NCBI RefSeq assembly: GCF_036321025.1
Contig: NZ_JAZAPB010000001.1
Coordinates: 1,364,001 to 1,428,000, forward strand
Length of the DNA: 64,000 nucleotides
From: Alteraurantiacibacter hainanensis
GTDB lineage: Bacteria; Pseudomonadota; Alphaproteobacteria; Sphingomonadales; Sphingomonadaceae
Reading direction: 5' to 3'
The translations under genes were made by a program, and so were the position numbers. Under the pieces are notes generated by a model. It was not told the origin of the DNA. It worked only from the letters and a program-made list of their open reading frames with translations, and searched no databases. Positions 25,078-34,130 of the stretch are shown in pieces (positions within the stretch are counted from its first letter, which is position 1; each line of letters opens with the position of its first letter).

Positions 25078-26019
25078 ATGACCGGCAAGCCGACCCTTAT
25101 CCCGCCCGATGAAGCCGGCCTTGATTACGCGGCCGCAATCCTGCGCGATGGCGGCATCGTCGCAGTGCCGACCGAAACCGTTTACGGGCTGGCTGCGCGC
25201 GCGGACAGCGCCGATGCCGTGGCACAGATCTATCGCACGAAGGGGCGGCCCGATTTCAATCCGCTGATCGTGCATGTCGCCTCCATCGGCATGGCGCGCG
25301 GGCTGGCAGAATTCAACGAGACTGCCGAGACGCTGGCCGAGCGTTTCTGGCCGGGTCCGCTGACCCTGGTTCTGCCGCTGAGGGAAACGGCGCGCATCGC
25401 ACCCGCGGTGACGGCGGGGCTGGGGACGATTGCCCTGCGGCAACCGGCGCACCCGCTCGCCGCGCAACTGCTGACCATGCTCAACCTGCCGCTCGCCGCA
25501 CCATCGGCCAATCGCAGCAACGCCGTCAGCCCGACGCAGCCCGAGCATGTTTTCGCCTCCTTTGGCGAGGATGCGCCGCCGGTGATCGACGGAGGAGTGT
25601 GCCTTGCCGGTCTGGAATCGACGATCGTCGCCCTGGATGCCGACGGAGGATGGCGGCTGCTGCGACCGGGACCGATCTCGATGGAAGACCTCACCGCTGT
25701 TCTTGGCGAACCGGCAAAGTCGCGCGGCGCGACTATCGAGGCTCCCGGCCAGTTGCCGACCCATTACTCGCCGGGGAAACCCGTGGTGCTGGGGCAGGAG
25801 CGCGCTCCGCCCGGAAGCTTCATGATTGGGTTCGGCGCGATTCACGGCGATGTGAACCTTTCGCCGGGCGGCGACCTCGCGGAAGCAGCGGCGAAGCTCT
25901 ACGCCGCACTCCACGCAGGGGCTGCGTCGCAGCAGCCTGTAATCGCTGTCGCCCCGATTCCCGCGGAAGGGATGGGCCGGGCGATCAACGATCGGCTGGC
26001 GCGGGCAGCAACACGCTAG
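25078..26019 (+). CDS. tsaC: Threonylcarbamoyl-AMP synthase, Sua5 type
   Basis: 313 residues, so a Sua5-type long form rather than the short TsaC. It makes threonylcarbamoyl-AMP for t6A37 of ANN-decoding tRNAs. YrdC domain (about 10-200) with IVAVPTETVYGLAA, YRTKGRPDFNPLIVHV, LPLAAPSANRSNAVSPT and STIVALDADGGWRLLRPG; C-terminal Sua5 domain from about 225, after the linker LPTHYSPGKP. Its TAG stop and the stop of the convergent lipoprotein gene share the palindrome CTAG. Confidence 0.94.
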   Translation: MTGKPTLIPPDEAGLDYAAAILRDGGIVAVPTETVYGLAARADSADAVAQIYRTKGRPDFNPLIVHVASIGMARGLAEFNETAETLAERFWPGPLTLVLPLRETARIAPAVTAGLGTIALRQPAHPLAAQLLTMLNLPLAAPSANRSNAVSPTQPEHVFASFGEDAPPVIDGGVCLAGLESTIVALDADGGWRLLRPGPISMEDLTAVLGEPAKSRGATIEAPGQLPTHYSPGKPVVLGQERAPPGSFMIGFGAIHGDVNLSPGGDLAEAAAKLYAALHAGAASQQPVIAVAPIPAEGMGRAINDRLARAATR

Positions 26020-26345
26020 GCGTTCGGTTCGCGCGGGAGAGTTGGCAGCAGGGCATCAATCTCGCGCCGGATAGCCACGGCCTCCCGACAAGCGTCGTCA
26101 TCGCCGTCGAGGCAGTCCTCTTCACGCTTCACGAGATTGCGCTGCAGTTCGCCGACGTGTGCTTCCCTCCGCCGGATCTCCCGGCCGCGAGCCCGATCGG
26201 CTTCGTCCTGGCTGGTCGTCGTCCAGTCCACCACCTGCGATCCGACGCGGACGGGCGCGGTGACAACATCGAACGCCGTCTTGGCGACGCACCCGGTCAG
26301 CATCAGCGCGGCGCAGGGTGCAAGAACGTAGGTGCGATTGAACAT
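26016..26345 (-). CDS. Small lipoprotein, DUF6726-like
   Basis: 109 residues. The N-terminal lipobox LMLTGC (Cys19) marks a lipoprotein. The mature part has VAKTAFDVVTAPVRVGSQVVD, an Arg/Glu-rich helix, and a terminal segment with two cysteines (EEDCLDGDDDACREA). Proteins with this C-V-A-K-TAFDVVTAPVRVG pattern are widespread in sphingomonads but unstudied; the DUF6726 assignment is from memory. Tail-to-tail with tsaC, sharing four bases. Confidence 0.75.
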   Translation of the reverse strand: MFNRTYVLAPCAALMLTGCVAKTAFDVVTAPVRVGSQVVDWTTTSQDEADRARGREIRRREAHVGELQRNLVKREEDCLDGDDDACREAVAIRREIDALLPTLPREPNA

Positions 26346-26430
26346 CTCTCGGGTCCACGCAGAAGCAGATAGCCCTTCATGGACCCGAAAAGATGACCGA
26401 TCAATGAAGCATCGGCCTGATGTGTCAGCC

Positions 26431-27186
26431 TTATTCGGCAGCCTCGGTTTCGCCGCCTTCGCAAACGAGGGTGCCGGAGCCGATATTCTCTACGGTGCAG
26501 CTGGCGGACCCGCGGACACGCACATCCCCCGATCCGATGATCGTTGCCTCGACGCTGCCGTCGGATGCGAAAGCGGCATCGCCGGAGCCGGCTATGGTGA
26601 CTTCCGCATCGCCAACCTGGAGATCATCCATATCTGCGCTGCCGCTGCCCGCGACAGTCAGTTCCAGACGATCGGTACTGCCCGAGGCGTTGACCGTGCC
26701 GCTCCCGGCAAGCGTGATTTCCATCCTCTCGGCGGCGATGCCTTCGGCGGTGATCTCGCCCGAACCGGCGATCACGATTTCGGGACTGTCGCTCATGGCA
26801 TCGGCGCGCATCGTGCCCGAACCTGCCATGATCAGCGAACCCGGCGCGGGCATGGTGATGTTGACGGTGGCAATGTCGCTGTCGCCCCAGTCGCCCTCGA
26901 CCCTGTGAATTCCCAGCGTATCGTCGTCCAGCGCGAAACGCAGACGGTCGCGGGCTGCATCGCTGCCCTCGACATCGATGGCAAACTCTTCGCCACTGGT
27001 GATCACCACGGCATCGGGAGAGGCCAGCGCGACATCGGACGGTGGATCGCCGGTCATATCCAGTTCCGCCAGCGGTACGCCACCCTCGCCGAATTCCACG
27101 TTCACGTTATCGCAACCGGCCAATCCTGCAGCCGCCGCCATGGCGACCACGGGCATGACCTTGCCGAAAATCCTTGCGATACCCAT
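26431..27186 (-). CDS. Lipoprotein with GIN/DUF2807 auto-transporter adhesin-like domain
   Basis: 251 residues. The signal ends in a lipobox-like AAAAGLAGC (Cys25), followed by a DUF2807 beta-helix. Repeats with a G-S-G turn recur about every 18-24 residues: LIMAGSGTM, IVIAGSGEI, ITLAGSGTV, LTVAGSGSA, VTIAGSGDA, ATIIGSGDV and ENIGSGTL. This gives a right-handed beta-helix. Function is unknown; the family is envelope-associated. ATG 27186 has AGGAG six bases upstream. Single gene, about 170 bases downstream of carD on the same strand. Confidence 0.85.
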   Translation of the reverse strand: MGIARIFGKVMPVVAMAAAAGLAGCDNVNVEFGEGGVPLAELDMTGDPPSDVALASPDAVVITSGEEFAIDVEGSDAARDRLRFALDDDTLGIHRVEGDWGDSDIATVNITMPAPGSLIMAGSGTMRADAMSDSPEIVIAGSGEITAEGIAAERMEITLAGSGTVNASGSTDRLELTVAGSGSADMDDLQVGDAEVTIAGSGDAAFASDGSVEATIIGSGDVRVRGSASCTVENIGSGTLVCEGGETEAAE

Positions 27187-27300
27187 TCCGTTCTCCTGTC
27201 CGGTTCCCTGTGTTCGCGTGTTAGGTCGGCAATACACCAAGCGACGCGCTTTCGCAAAGGCGTTTGTCGAGCGGAATTCGCATCCCGCAGAGCAGGGACG

Positions 27301-27334
27301 AAAAAGGGGCCGCCTGCAGGACAGGCGACCCCTT
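27301..27334 (-). terminator. Rho-independent terminator of carD
   Basis: On the minus strand, stem arms AAGGGG(T)CGCCTG and CAGGCG(G)CCCC around a short loop are followed by TTTTT (27305-27301). The stem starts about 22 bases after the carD stop. This is the only clear stem plus T-run terminator in the window. Confidence 0.85.
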
Positions 27335-27356
27335 CAATCTCTTGCCTCGCTGTCGC

Positions 27357-27890
27357 TCAGGCGTCTTCTGTGTTCTCGTAGTACTGCGGAGCATGTTCCT
27401 TCAGCACGTCGAGGATCTTGGTCAGCGCGGCCGGTTCGTCGGTCTTTTCCATCGCCGCGAGTTCGCGGGCGAGACGGCTGGAAGCAGCCTCGAAGATCTG
27501 ACGTTCGGAATAGCTCTGCTCCGGCTGGTCTTCAGGCCGGAACAGGTCGCGGGTCACTTCCGCGATCGACACCAGGTCGCCCGAATTGATCTTGGCTTCG
27601 TATTCCTGGGCCCGGCGGCTCCACATCGTGCGCTTCACCTTGGGCTTGCCCTTCAGCGTTTCCATCGCTTCCTTCAGCGTCTTGTCACTGGAAAGCTTGC
27701 GCATGCCGATGCTCTCGACCTTGTTCACGGGGACGCGCAGGGTCATGCGCTCCTTTTCGAACCGCAGCACGTAGAGTTCGAGCTGCATTCCGGCGATTTC
27801 TTCATTCTGCAATTCAATCACACGGCCCACGCCATGCTTGGGGTAAACAACGTAGTCGCCAACTTCAAAGGCGGTCGCATTCGCGGCCAT
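27357..27890 (-). CDS. carD: CarD family transcriptional regulator
   Basis: 177 residues. CarD binds the RNA polymerase beta subunit and stabilises open promoter complexes, notably at rRNA genes. N-terminal Tudor-like RNAP-interaction domain with FEVGDYVVYPKHGVGRVIEL (about residues 7-26), then a helical DNA-binding domain with RRAQEYEAKINSGDLVSIAEVTRDL and YSERQIFEAASSRLARELA. ATG 27890 has AGGA six bases upstream. Ends at a strong terminator. The 210 bases upstream include an AT-rich patch around 28030-28075 likely to hold the promoter. Confidence 0.94.
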   Translation of the reverse strand: MAANATAFEVGDYVVYPKHGVGRVIELQNEEIAGMQLELYVLRFEKERMTLRVPVNKVESIGMRKLSSDKTLKEAMETLKGKPKVKRTMWSRRAQEYEAKINSGDLVSIAEVTRDLFRPEDQPEQSYSERQIFEAASSRLARELAAMEKTDEPAALTKILDVLKEHAPQYYENTEDA

Positions 27891-28019
27891 GGACATTCCT
27901 TTCTTCACGGGTTCCGCAGCGAAAAGGCTCATTACGCCGCGCGGAAGAGCGGCGCTTTTCAAAGCCATTTCTGTAGCTAAATGCGGAAACCTGCCTTCCT
28001 ATCCGCCTGCCGACGCGCA

Positions 28020-28085
28020 ATGGTCATGCAGTTGTCTATAGTATATAGCAGATTCGGTTCAATATTGCGAGTCTTGCAATTCAGC
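28020..28085 (-). promoter_or_regulatory. AT-rich probable promoter region of carD
   Basis: A stretch with markedly lower GC than its surroundings, including TATAGTATATAG (28037-28048), upstream of carD and after the stop of the BrkB-type gene. I cannot assign exact -35 and -10 boxes. Confidence 0.4.
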
Positions 28086-28100
28086 GCCCGGAGATGGCGG

Positions 28101-28925
28101 CTAGAGCCGCTTTTCCTGCGCCCACACTGCCGCGATTTCAGCACCCAAAAGCAGGACGTAGGCGGAAAGGTATAGCCAGGTCAGCAATACGACGACTGCG
28201 CCCAGAGAGCCGTAAGTGGCGTTGTAACTCCCGAAATTGGCGACGTAGAAGCCAAAGGCGAGGGTCAGTACCACCAGCCCGATACTGGCGATCAGTGCAC
28301 CGGGCAGCACGTCGTGAAGTCGTGGCGAATAGGCCTTGGGCACCCGGCGATAGAGCCAGGCCGTGCCCAGCGCGCCAACCACCGCCAGGATGGCATAGGT
28401 CGCGACCTGACCCAGCACCTGGCCCGTGCCCGAGAGGTTCGGCAGCATGTCGGTGATCGCCGCGGTAACCGAAAGTGCAGCCGCAACAAGGCCAAGACCG
28501 AGCACGGCACCCAGCGTCACGACCAGCGCAAGCGCATTGCCGCGAACGAAGCCGCGTTTCTCGCTGTCGTCGAAGGCGAGCCCGATCGCGGTGATCAGCG
28601 CCCCTGCTCCGTTGCGCGCGCCCACGAAGGCGAGAACCAGCGCCAGCAGCAGCCCGAGGCCCTTGGCCGTTCCGGAGGTCTCCACGACCGCCTCGAGCTG
28701 GCCGCCGATAAGTTCGGCCGCCGAGCCCGGAAGGTTTGCAGCCAGCGCATTGATGTGCCGGGCCACCAGTTCGGGATCCGCTATCAGCCCGTAGGACAGG
28801 ACGATCGCGGCCAGCAAGGGCACCATGGCCAGGAACGCGTAGTAGGCGACGCCGGCTGCAAGGATGGAGATGTTGTCTTCGCCCGATGCGGCCCAGGCGC
28901 GTTTCAGTCTATCGAGTATGCCCAT
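28101..28925 (-). CDS. YihY/BrkB family inner-membrane protein (copy 1)
   Basis: 274 residues, about six transmembrane helices. N-terminal NISILAAGVAYYAFLAMVPLLAAIV, middle LGLLLALVLAFVGARNGAGALITAIGLAFD, and C-terminal PGALIASIGLVVLTLAFGFYVANFG followed by YGSLGAVVVLLTWLYLSAYVLLLGAEIAAVW are characteristic. The family was once called ribonuclease BN; that activity belongs to another protein, and the real role is unknown. A second, longer paralogue is at 62371-63402. It lies between fdxA and carD on the same strand. Confidence 0.9.
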   Translation of the reverse strand: MGILDRLKRAWAASGEDNISILAAGVAYYAFLAMVPLLAAIVLSYGLIADPELVARHINALAANLPGSAAELIGGQLEAVVETSGTAKGLGLLLALVLAFVGARNGAGALITAIGLAFDDSEKRGFVRGNALALVVTLGAVLGLGLVAAALSVTAAITDMLPNLSGTGQVLGQVATYAILAVVGALGTAWLYRRVPKAYSPRLHDVLPGALIASIGLVVLTLAFGFYVANFGSYNATYGSLGAVVVLLTWLYLSAYVLLLGAEIAAVWAQEKRL

Positions 28926-28968
28926 GCCCCCGCAACGCAGGGAGCGGGCATTTGTTCACGGCTTCCGG

Positions 28969-29307
28969 TCAATCGCCCTCGCCGGGTTCCGGCGAGAAAT
29001 ACTTGTCGAACTTGCCTTCCTCGCCCTTGTGCTCGTCGGCGTCGGCGGGCGGCTCCTTCTTCTCGGTGATGTTGGGCCATTCGGCGGAGAACTTGGTGTT
29101 GATCTCCAGCCACTTCTCCAGACCGCCTTCGGTATCGGGCAGAATCGCTTCTGCCGGACATTCCGGTTCGCACACGCCGCAGTCGATGCATTCGGACGGG
29201 TTGATGACGAGCATGTTGTCGCCTTCGTAGAAGCAGTCCACCGGGCAGACTTCGACGCAATCCGTGTACTTGCACTTGATGCAGGCGTCGGTGACGACAT
29301 AGGTCAT
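28969..29307 (-). CDS. fdxA: Ferredoxin, 7Fe type (FdxA)
   Basis: 112 residues. Seven-iron ferredoxin with one [3Fe-4S] and one [4Fe-4S] cluster. Cysteines at 9, 12, 17, 21 and 25 (ACIKCKYTDCVEVCPVDC) and at 40, 43, 46 and 50 (ECIDCGVCEPECP), then the alphaproteobacterial C-terminal extension of about 50 residues with WLEINTKFSAEWPNIT and a charged end. ATG 29307 overlaps the stop of the S4 gene as ATGA. The redox partner is not shown by the locus. Confidence 0.95.
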   Translation of the reverse strand: MTYVVTDACIKCKYTDCVEVCPVDCFYEGDNMLVINPSECIDCGVCEPECPAEAILPDTEGGLEKWLEINTKFSAEWPNITEKKEPPADADEHKGEEGKFDKYFSPEPGEGD

Positions 29308-29627
29308 GGTAACAATTGTCCCTCGTGCTTGGCCGGGAATGGCCGCGATTCGGCCCCTGCTATGGCGATAGACGGGCAAGCGTCAAGTTCCCGGTAATGC
29401 TCGCGCGCCTCTTTCGGCGGGCCGCGCCTTTCCGGCAGCGTTTCTATGGCGATGACGCGCACGCCGCGCCCGACCGGCAGGGTCAGGACATCGCCGGCGC
29501 ATATCGCGTGACCGGGGCGCTCGATGCGGGCGCGGTTGCAGCGGATATGGCCCTCGGCGATCCAGCGCTGTGCAATCGTGCGGCTTTTCGCAAAGCGCAG
29601 CCGCACGAGGAGCAGGTCGAGCCGCAT
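29304..29627 (-). CDS. S4-domain RNA-binding protein (Hsp15-like)
   Basis: 107 residues. One S4 domain at the N-terminus: MRLDLLLVRLRFAKSRTIAQ, IAEGHIRCNRARIERPGHAI and LPVGRGVRVIAIETLPERRG. Proteins of this size and start are related to Hsp15, which rescues stalled 50S subunits with nascent chains. It overlaps fdxA by four bases and the helicase stop by one base, so helicase, S4 protein and ferredoxin form one translationally coupled unit. Confidence 0.9.
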   Translation of the reverse strand: MRLDLLLVRLRFAKSRTIAQRWIAEGHIRCNRARIERPGHAICAGDVLTLPVGRGVRVIAIETLPERRGPPKEAREHYRELDACPSIAIAGAESRPFPAKHEGQLLP

Positions 29628-32257
29628 CAGCCCTTCTTGATCAGGTCCGCAAGCCCGGCGAAGGCTGCGCCTCCGTCACCGGTGGGCTCGCGGCGCCGCT
29701 CCCGGTCTGGCCTCGGCTGTCTCTTGTCGGGGGCCTTGGCGCCCTTGCGCTTCGCGTCGCCGCCCTGCTTCGCGCGGCGGCCTGCTGGCGGAGCGAAATC
29801 CTTGCGCGGCGCGCGCCAGGTCCACGGAATCGGACGTGGCGGGCCATGGGCGCCCGCGGCCAGTTCCACCGGCTGGCCGGAGCGGAAGCCCGCGTCCTTC
29901 ATCAGGCTGCGGAAGTTCTCGGGCAGCAGTCCCATGCTGGTGGCGAGCGCCGTATCGACCGAAAAACCGCGAACGTCGCGTCCCTGTGGTGCACGGGCGC
30001 GCCTTTCGTGGGCGGCGCGGAACAGCTTTTCCGCCATGTCGATGCGGATCGCCTGTTTCCCTGCGCGGCGATAGCCTGCGGGCAGCTGGTGTCCGCCCTC
30101 GATCACGGCTTCCATCGCCTCGTTCACCGGGCGTGGATCGCAACCCAGATCGTGCAACAGCTTGCGCGGCGCGGGCTTGAGCAGGGCCGGGACGAAAACA
30201 TCCAGCGAACCGATGGTCACGCCGAGGCGGCGCAGGAACGGCCGCTTTTCCTTGGGTACGTGGGCAAGGCCGGCATCCTCGCGGCGCGTCGTTCCGTTGC
30301 GGTCGGCCAGCGTCAGCAGCAGCGCGCGCACTTCGCTGCCTGCTTCCGGATCGCTGGCGGCATCTTCGATCGCGCGCAGCGGCGCGAGCGGCTGCAGCTG
30401 TTCCTCGAGCCACAATTCCAGCGCGTCCTGCAATCGCGAGCGGTGGGCGGGATCGAGCTGGCCAAGCTCCTTCGCCATGACCAGCCGCGGCCGGCTGGGC
30501 GTCTTGCTTTTCTCGAGCACGGCCACGCTCTGGTCGCCGCGCATCACCTGTCCGCCTGCGATTCGCAATTCGCCCAGTTCGTCGGCCACGAGCTTCTGCG
30601 CCTTCTGGGCGAGCAGCCCGGCCATGTGCTTTTCCGCCGCGGCCAGCATCAGCTTGCGCTCTTCGCTGGTGGCATCGGCGTCGACCACGAAGCGGAATCC
30701 CTCCAGGTGGCCGATCGGCTGGTCTTCCACCGTGACCTGGCCATCATTCTTCAGTTCGACGCGCAAGAGACCTGCATCCTTTCCCATACCCTTCATCAAT
30801 ACCGAGGTTCTCCGGTTTACGAAACGCTCCGTCAACTTCTGGTGCAAGGCATCGGAAAGCGTGGCTTCCGCCTGCCGTGCCCGCGCGGCCATTTCGTCGC
30901 GCGCCAGCACCCAGTCGGGACGCTGGCAGATGTAGGCCCAGCTGCGGATGCCTGAGAGCCTGCCTTGCAGCGTATCGATGTCGCCTGCCGTCCTGTTCAG
31001 GTCGGAAATGCGCGCGGCGACGAAATCGGCGCCGATATGCCCGTGCTGCAGGTCACTCCAGAGCCGCGCGACGAAGCGGGCATGGGCATCGGCGCCCTGC
31101 TGGCGAAAGTCGGGCAACTGGCAGACTTCCCAGAATCGACGCACATGACCGGGGCTGGTCACCGTCGCGACGACTTCCGGCTGTTCGGCGAGGCGCTTCA
31201 GCACGGCCAGATCTATCGCTTCGGGAGCCGCCGCAAGCCCTTCCTGCATTGGCCGCGCCTCGAGATCGCCGATCAACGTGTCGAGGGTGTCGAAACGCGG
31301 CTCGGGCTCGCGCCAGAAGAGGCGGGTGACGGGAGCAAACCGGTGGTTCTCGATGGCGTAGATCTCGTCATCGGTCAGTTCCAGCGGGGCGCCGCGGCGA
31401 TTGCCCGAGAGCGTGCCGAAGCTGCCGTCCGTCTGGTGCCTTCCCGCGCGTCCGGCGATCTGCGCCATTTCGGCGGGCGTCAGGCGACGCTGACTGACGC
31501 CGTCGAACTTCGACAGCGCGGCAAAGGCAACGTGATGAACGTCGAGGTTGAGGCCCATGCCGATGGCATCGGTGGCGACGATGTAATCGACCTCACCGGA
31601 TTGGAACAATTCAACCTGCCGATTTCGCGTTTGTGGTGAAAGCGCGCCCATCACCACCGCCGCGCCGCCGCGAAAACGCCTCAGCAGCTCCGCGACCTGG
31701 TATACCTGCTCTATCGAGAAGGCGACGATGGCGCTGCGCGGAGGCAGGCGCGACAGCTTCGAACTCCCGGCGTAGGTAAGGGTGGAGAAGCGCGGCCGCT
31801 CCTCGATCTGCGCCTGTGGCACCAGCTGGCGCACCATCGGTTCAAGCGTGGCGGAGCCGAGCAGCATGGTCTCCTCCCGGCCGCGCGCATTCAGCAGGCG
31901 ATCGGTAAAGATGTGGCCCCGCTCGCGGTCCGCACCCAGCTGGGCCTCGTCCAGCGCAACGAAGGCATGGTTCCCTCCGTCACGAGGCATGGCTTCCGCC
32001 GTGCAGAGGAAATAGCGCGCGCCGGGCGGCTCGATCCGTTCTTCCCCCGTTATCAGCGCGCAGGCCGCTTCGCCCTTCAGCCGGCAGACCTTGTCGTAGA
32101 CCTCGCGCGCCAGCAGCCGGAGCGGAAAGCCGATGGCGCCACTCGAATGGCCGCACATGCGCTCGATCGCGAGGTGGGTCTTGCCGGTGTTCGTAGGGCC
32201 GAGGACGGCCCGAATCCGGCTGTCGGGGTGGGAGGATTTCACAACGCGGACAGACAT
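29627..32257 (-). CDS. SUV3-like RNA helicase
   Basis: 876 residues from ATG 32257. Superfamily 2 helicase of the kind called mitochondrial-type SUV3 in alphaproteobacteria, expected in RNA turnover. Walker A VLGPTNTGKTHLAIERM (about residues 18-34); DEAQ box FVALDEAQLGADRERGH; LLGSATLEPMV; motif V/VI region YIVATDAIGMGLNLDVHHV and MAQIAGRAGRHQTDGSFGT. A long helical centre follows, then a basic, low-complexity C-terminal tail of about 60 residues (KQGGDAKRKGAKAPDKRQPR). It leads the S4-fdxA unit. Confidence 0.92.
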   Translation of the reverse strand: MSVRVVKSSHPDSRIRAVLGPTNTGKTHLAIERMCGHSSGAIGFPLRLLAREVYDKVCRLKGEAACALITGEERIEPPGARYFLCTAEAMPRDGGNHAFVALDEAQLGADRERGHIFTDRLLNARGREETMLLGSATLEPMVRQLVPQAQIEERPRFSTLTYAGSSKLSRLPPRSAIVAFSIEQVYQVAELLRRFRGGAAVVMGALSPQTRNRQVELFQSGEVDYIVATDAIGMGLNLDVHHVAFAALSKFDGVSQRRLTPAEMAQIAGRAGRHQTDGSFGTLSGNRRGAPLELTDDEIYAIENHRFAPVTRLFWREPEPRFDTLDTLIGDLEARPMQEGLAAAPEAIDLAVLKRLAEQPEVVATVTSPGHVRRFWEVCQLPDFRQQGADAHARFVARLWSDLQHGHIGADFVAARISDLNRTAGDIDTLQGRLSGIRSWAYICQRPDWVLARDEMAARARQAEATLSDALHQKLTERFVNRRTSVLMKGMGKDAGLLRVELKNDGQVTVEDQPIGHLEGFRFVVDADATSEERKLMLAAAEKHMAGLLAQKAQKLVADELGELRIAGGQVMRGDQSVAVLEKSKTPSRPRLVMAKELGQLDPAHRSRLQDALELWLEEQLQPLAPLRAIEDAASDPEAGSEVRALLLTLADRNGTTRREDAGLAHVPKEKRPFLRRLGVTIGSLDVFVPALLKPAPRKLLHDLGCDPRPVNEAMEAVIEGGHQLPAGYRRAGKQAIRIDMAEKLFRAAHERRARAPQGRDVRGFSVDTALATSMGLLPENFRSLMKDAGFRSGQPVELAAGAHGPPRPIPWTWRAPRKDFAPPAGRRAKQGGDAKRKGAKAPDKRQPRPDRERRREPTGDGGAAFAGLADLIKKG

Positions 32258-32461
32258 GGAGATTCGCCGCGTATCGCGCAACCGATGTCATTGCTTTCGC
32301 GTTCGGACTCGGTTCGGCGCTGGTGAGACTCGACTCATCGCCGTTAAGCGCAAATTTACTTTATTGCTGCAGGCTTTCGGACAATTACCTGGAGCTGGAA
32401 TGCAGGTTGCGCCGCATCCGGAAGGGATCCCGGCTCTATCGCGACCAGCAAGGAGGGCGCG

Positions 32462-34075
32462 TTGTACACCGATCGCGACAGGCAGCAGGCCGTGGGGCCG
32501 GGCGACTATTCGCCCGCCGAGCCTGCCATGTCCGACATCGTCGAATCCGGACCGTCATCCAGGGCCAAGCGCAAGCGGAACGCATCCAGCCTTGCGCAGG
32601 TCTCGCAATCGTGGCGCAGCGCCATGTCGGCCCGTCTGTCGAAAGTGGAACTCGCGCCCGATCTAGGCGACGATATCGGCTCGCGCCGATGGCTGCGCGG
32701 AGTGGCCACGCTGGTGGGCCTATCCGCCATCGCCATTGCCGGGTGGCCGGGCTTCTCCTCGGTCGAGGCCGCACCATCCATGCGTATCGACGACCGCGTG
32801 CGCGACGAATTCCGCAGCCAGATGATCCAGCCCCTTGCATTCGGGGCCGACAGCGGCCGCCGCATGGGCGCGACCGCGGCGGTGGTACCACTCGCTTCCG
32901 CGCCGGAACGCCCGAGCGTGGATCTTGTCGCGACCCTGGCGCAGGGCGACGGCTTCGACCGCATGCTCCGCCGCGCGGGCGTGAGCAAGGAGGAGGCGCT
33001 GGCGATCGCCGCCATGGTGGGCCAGGCGGTGTCGCTTGAAGATATCTCGTCGGGCACGCAGGTGGACATCACCCTGGGTCGCCGCACGTCGTCCGACGCG
33101 CCGCGACCGGTCGATGCCCTGTCGTTCCGAGCCCGCTTCGACCTGCAACTGGCGGTCGAGCGGCGCGGCGGCCAGCTCGTGCTCGATCCGCGGCCGATCA
33201 TGGTCGATACCACGCCGCTGCGCATTCGCGGCACCGTGGGCAGCAGTCTCTATCGCTCTGCCCGCGCCGCGGGCGCTCCACCAAGCGCGGTGCAGCAGTT
33301 CCTGCGCACCATCGGCGTCGACGTGGACCTGAATCGGGAAATCGGTGCGGGCGACGAATTCGACATGATCGTGGACTATCGCCGTGCCGCCACGGGTGAA
33401 GTGGAAGTGGGCGACCTGCTCTACGCGGCGATCATCCGCGACGACCGTCCGAAGAAGCAGCTGATGCGCTTCGGGCGCGAAGGCCGCTTCTACGACGCAT
33501 CCGGCGAAGGCGCCGCGCGCGAGGGGCTCGTGGCACCGGTTCCGGGCAGCATCACCTCGCGTTACGGGATGCGCCGCCACCCGATCCTCGGCTATCGCCG
33601 CATGCACTCGGGCCTCGATTTCCGGGCCCGCCACGGAACGCCGATCTATGCCGTCACCGATGGCACGGTGAATTTCTCCGGTCGCAACGGCGGCTACGGC
33701 AATTTCGTGCGCATCCGCCACGGCGGCGGACTTTCCACGGGATATGCGCACATGAGCCGCATTGCCGTTCGCAACGGCGAGCAAGTGCGCCGCGGACAGG
33801 TGATCGGCTACGTCGGCTCCACCGGCCTCTCCACCGGTCCGCACCTCCATTACGAGATGTATCGCAACGGCCAGAAGATCGACCCGGCCAGCGTGCGCTT
33901 CGTCGACCGGGCGCAGCTTTCCCGCGAGGAAATGGCCCGCTTCCGCGAACAGCTCGTGCGCCTGCAACTGGTCGAACCCGGAGCCGCTCTTGCCGACCTG
34001 CCGCCCGACCCGTCGATGGAAGAAGAGCCAGTGCGCGAGATTGATCGCATCGAGAATCGCCAGCGGGTGAGCTGA
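32462..34075 (+). CDS. M23 metallopeptidase, membrane-anchored (TTG start)
   Basis: 537 residues. Start TTG 32462 is chosen because a very strong AAGGAGG sits six bases upstream; ATG 32528 is the alternative. Cytoplasmic basic N-terminus, one membrane helix at about 80-97 (GVATLVGLSAIAIAGWPG), a periplasmic linker, then the LytM/M23 domain from about 355. Zinc and catalytic residues are intact: His382 and Asp386 in MHSGLDF, and His461 and His463 in PHLHYE. Predicted to cut peptide cross-links of peptidoglycan. The partner gene upstream (the helicase) is divergent. Confidence 0.92.
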   Translation: MYTDRDRQQAVGPGDYSPAEPAMSDIVESGPSSRAKRKRNASSLAQVSQSWRSAMSARLSKVELAPDLGDDIGSRRWLRGVATLVGLSAIAIAGWPGFSSVEAAPSMRIDDRVRDEFRSQMIQPLAFGADSGRRMGATAAVVPLASAPERPSVDLVATLAQGDGFDRMLRRAGVSKEEALAIAAMVGQAVSLEDISSGTQVDITLGRRTSSDAPRPVDALSFRARFDLQLAVERRGGQLVLDPRPIMVDTTPLRIRGTVGSSLYRSARAAGAPPSAVQQFLRTIGVDVDLNREIGAGDEFDMIVDYRRAATGEVEVGDLLYAAIIRDDRPKKQLMRFGREGRFYDASGEGAAREGLVAPVPGSITSRYGMRRHPILGYRRMHSGLDFRARHGTPIYAVTDGTVNFSGRNGGYGNFVRIRHGGGLSTGYAHMSRIAVRNGEQVRRGQVIGYVGSTGLSTGPHLHYEMYRNGQKIDPASVRFVDRAQLSREEMARFREQLVRLQLVEPGAALADLPPDPSMEEEPVREIDRIENRQRVS

Positions 34076-34130
34076 CCACTGCACGCTCGCGATTGCCGGG
34101 CTTGGTGATTTGCGGCACAGGGGGCAGCCG

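Noticed and set aside
28101..28925. Ribonuclease BN
   Set aside because: The old name for YihY/BrkB proteins came from a wrong gene assignment; the protein is plainly an integral membrane protein without nuclease motifs.
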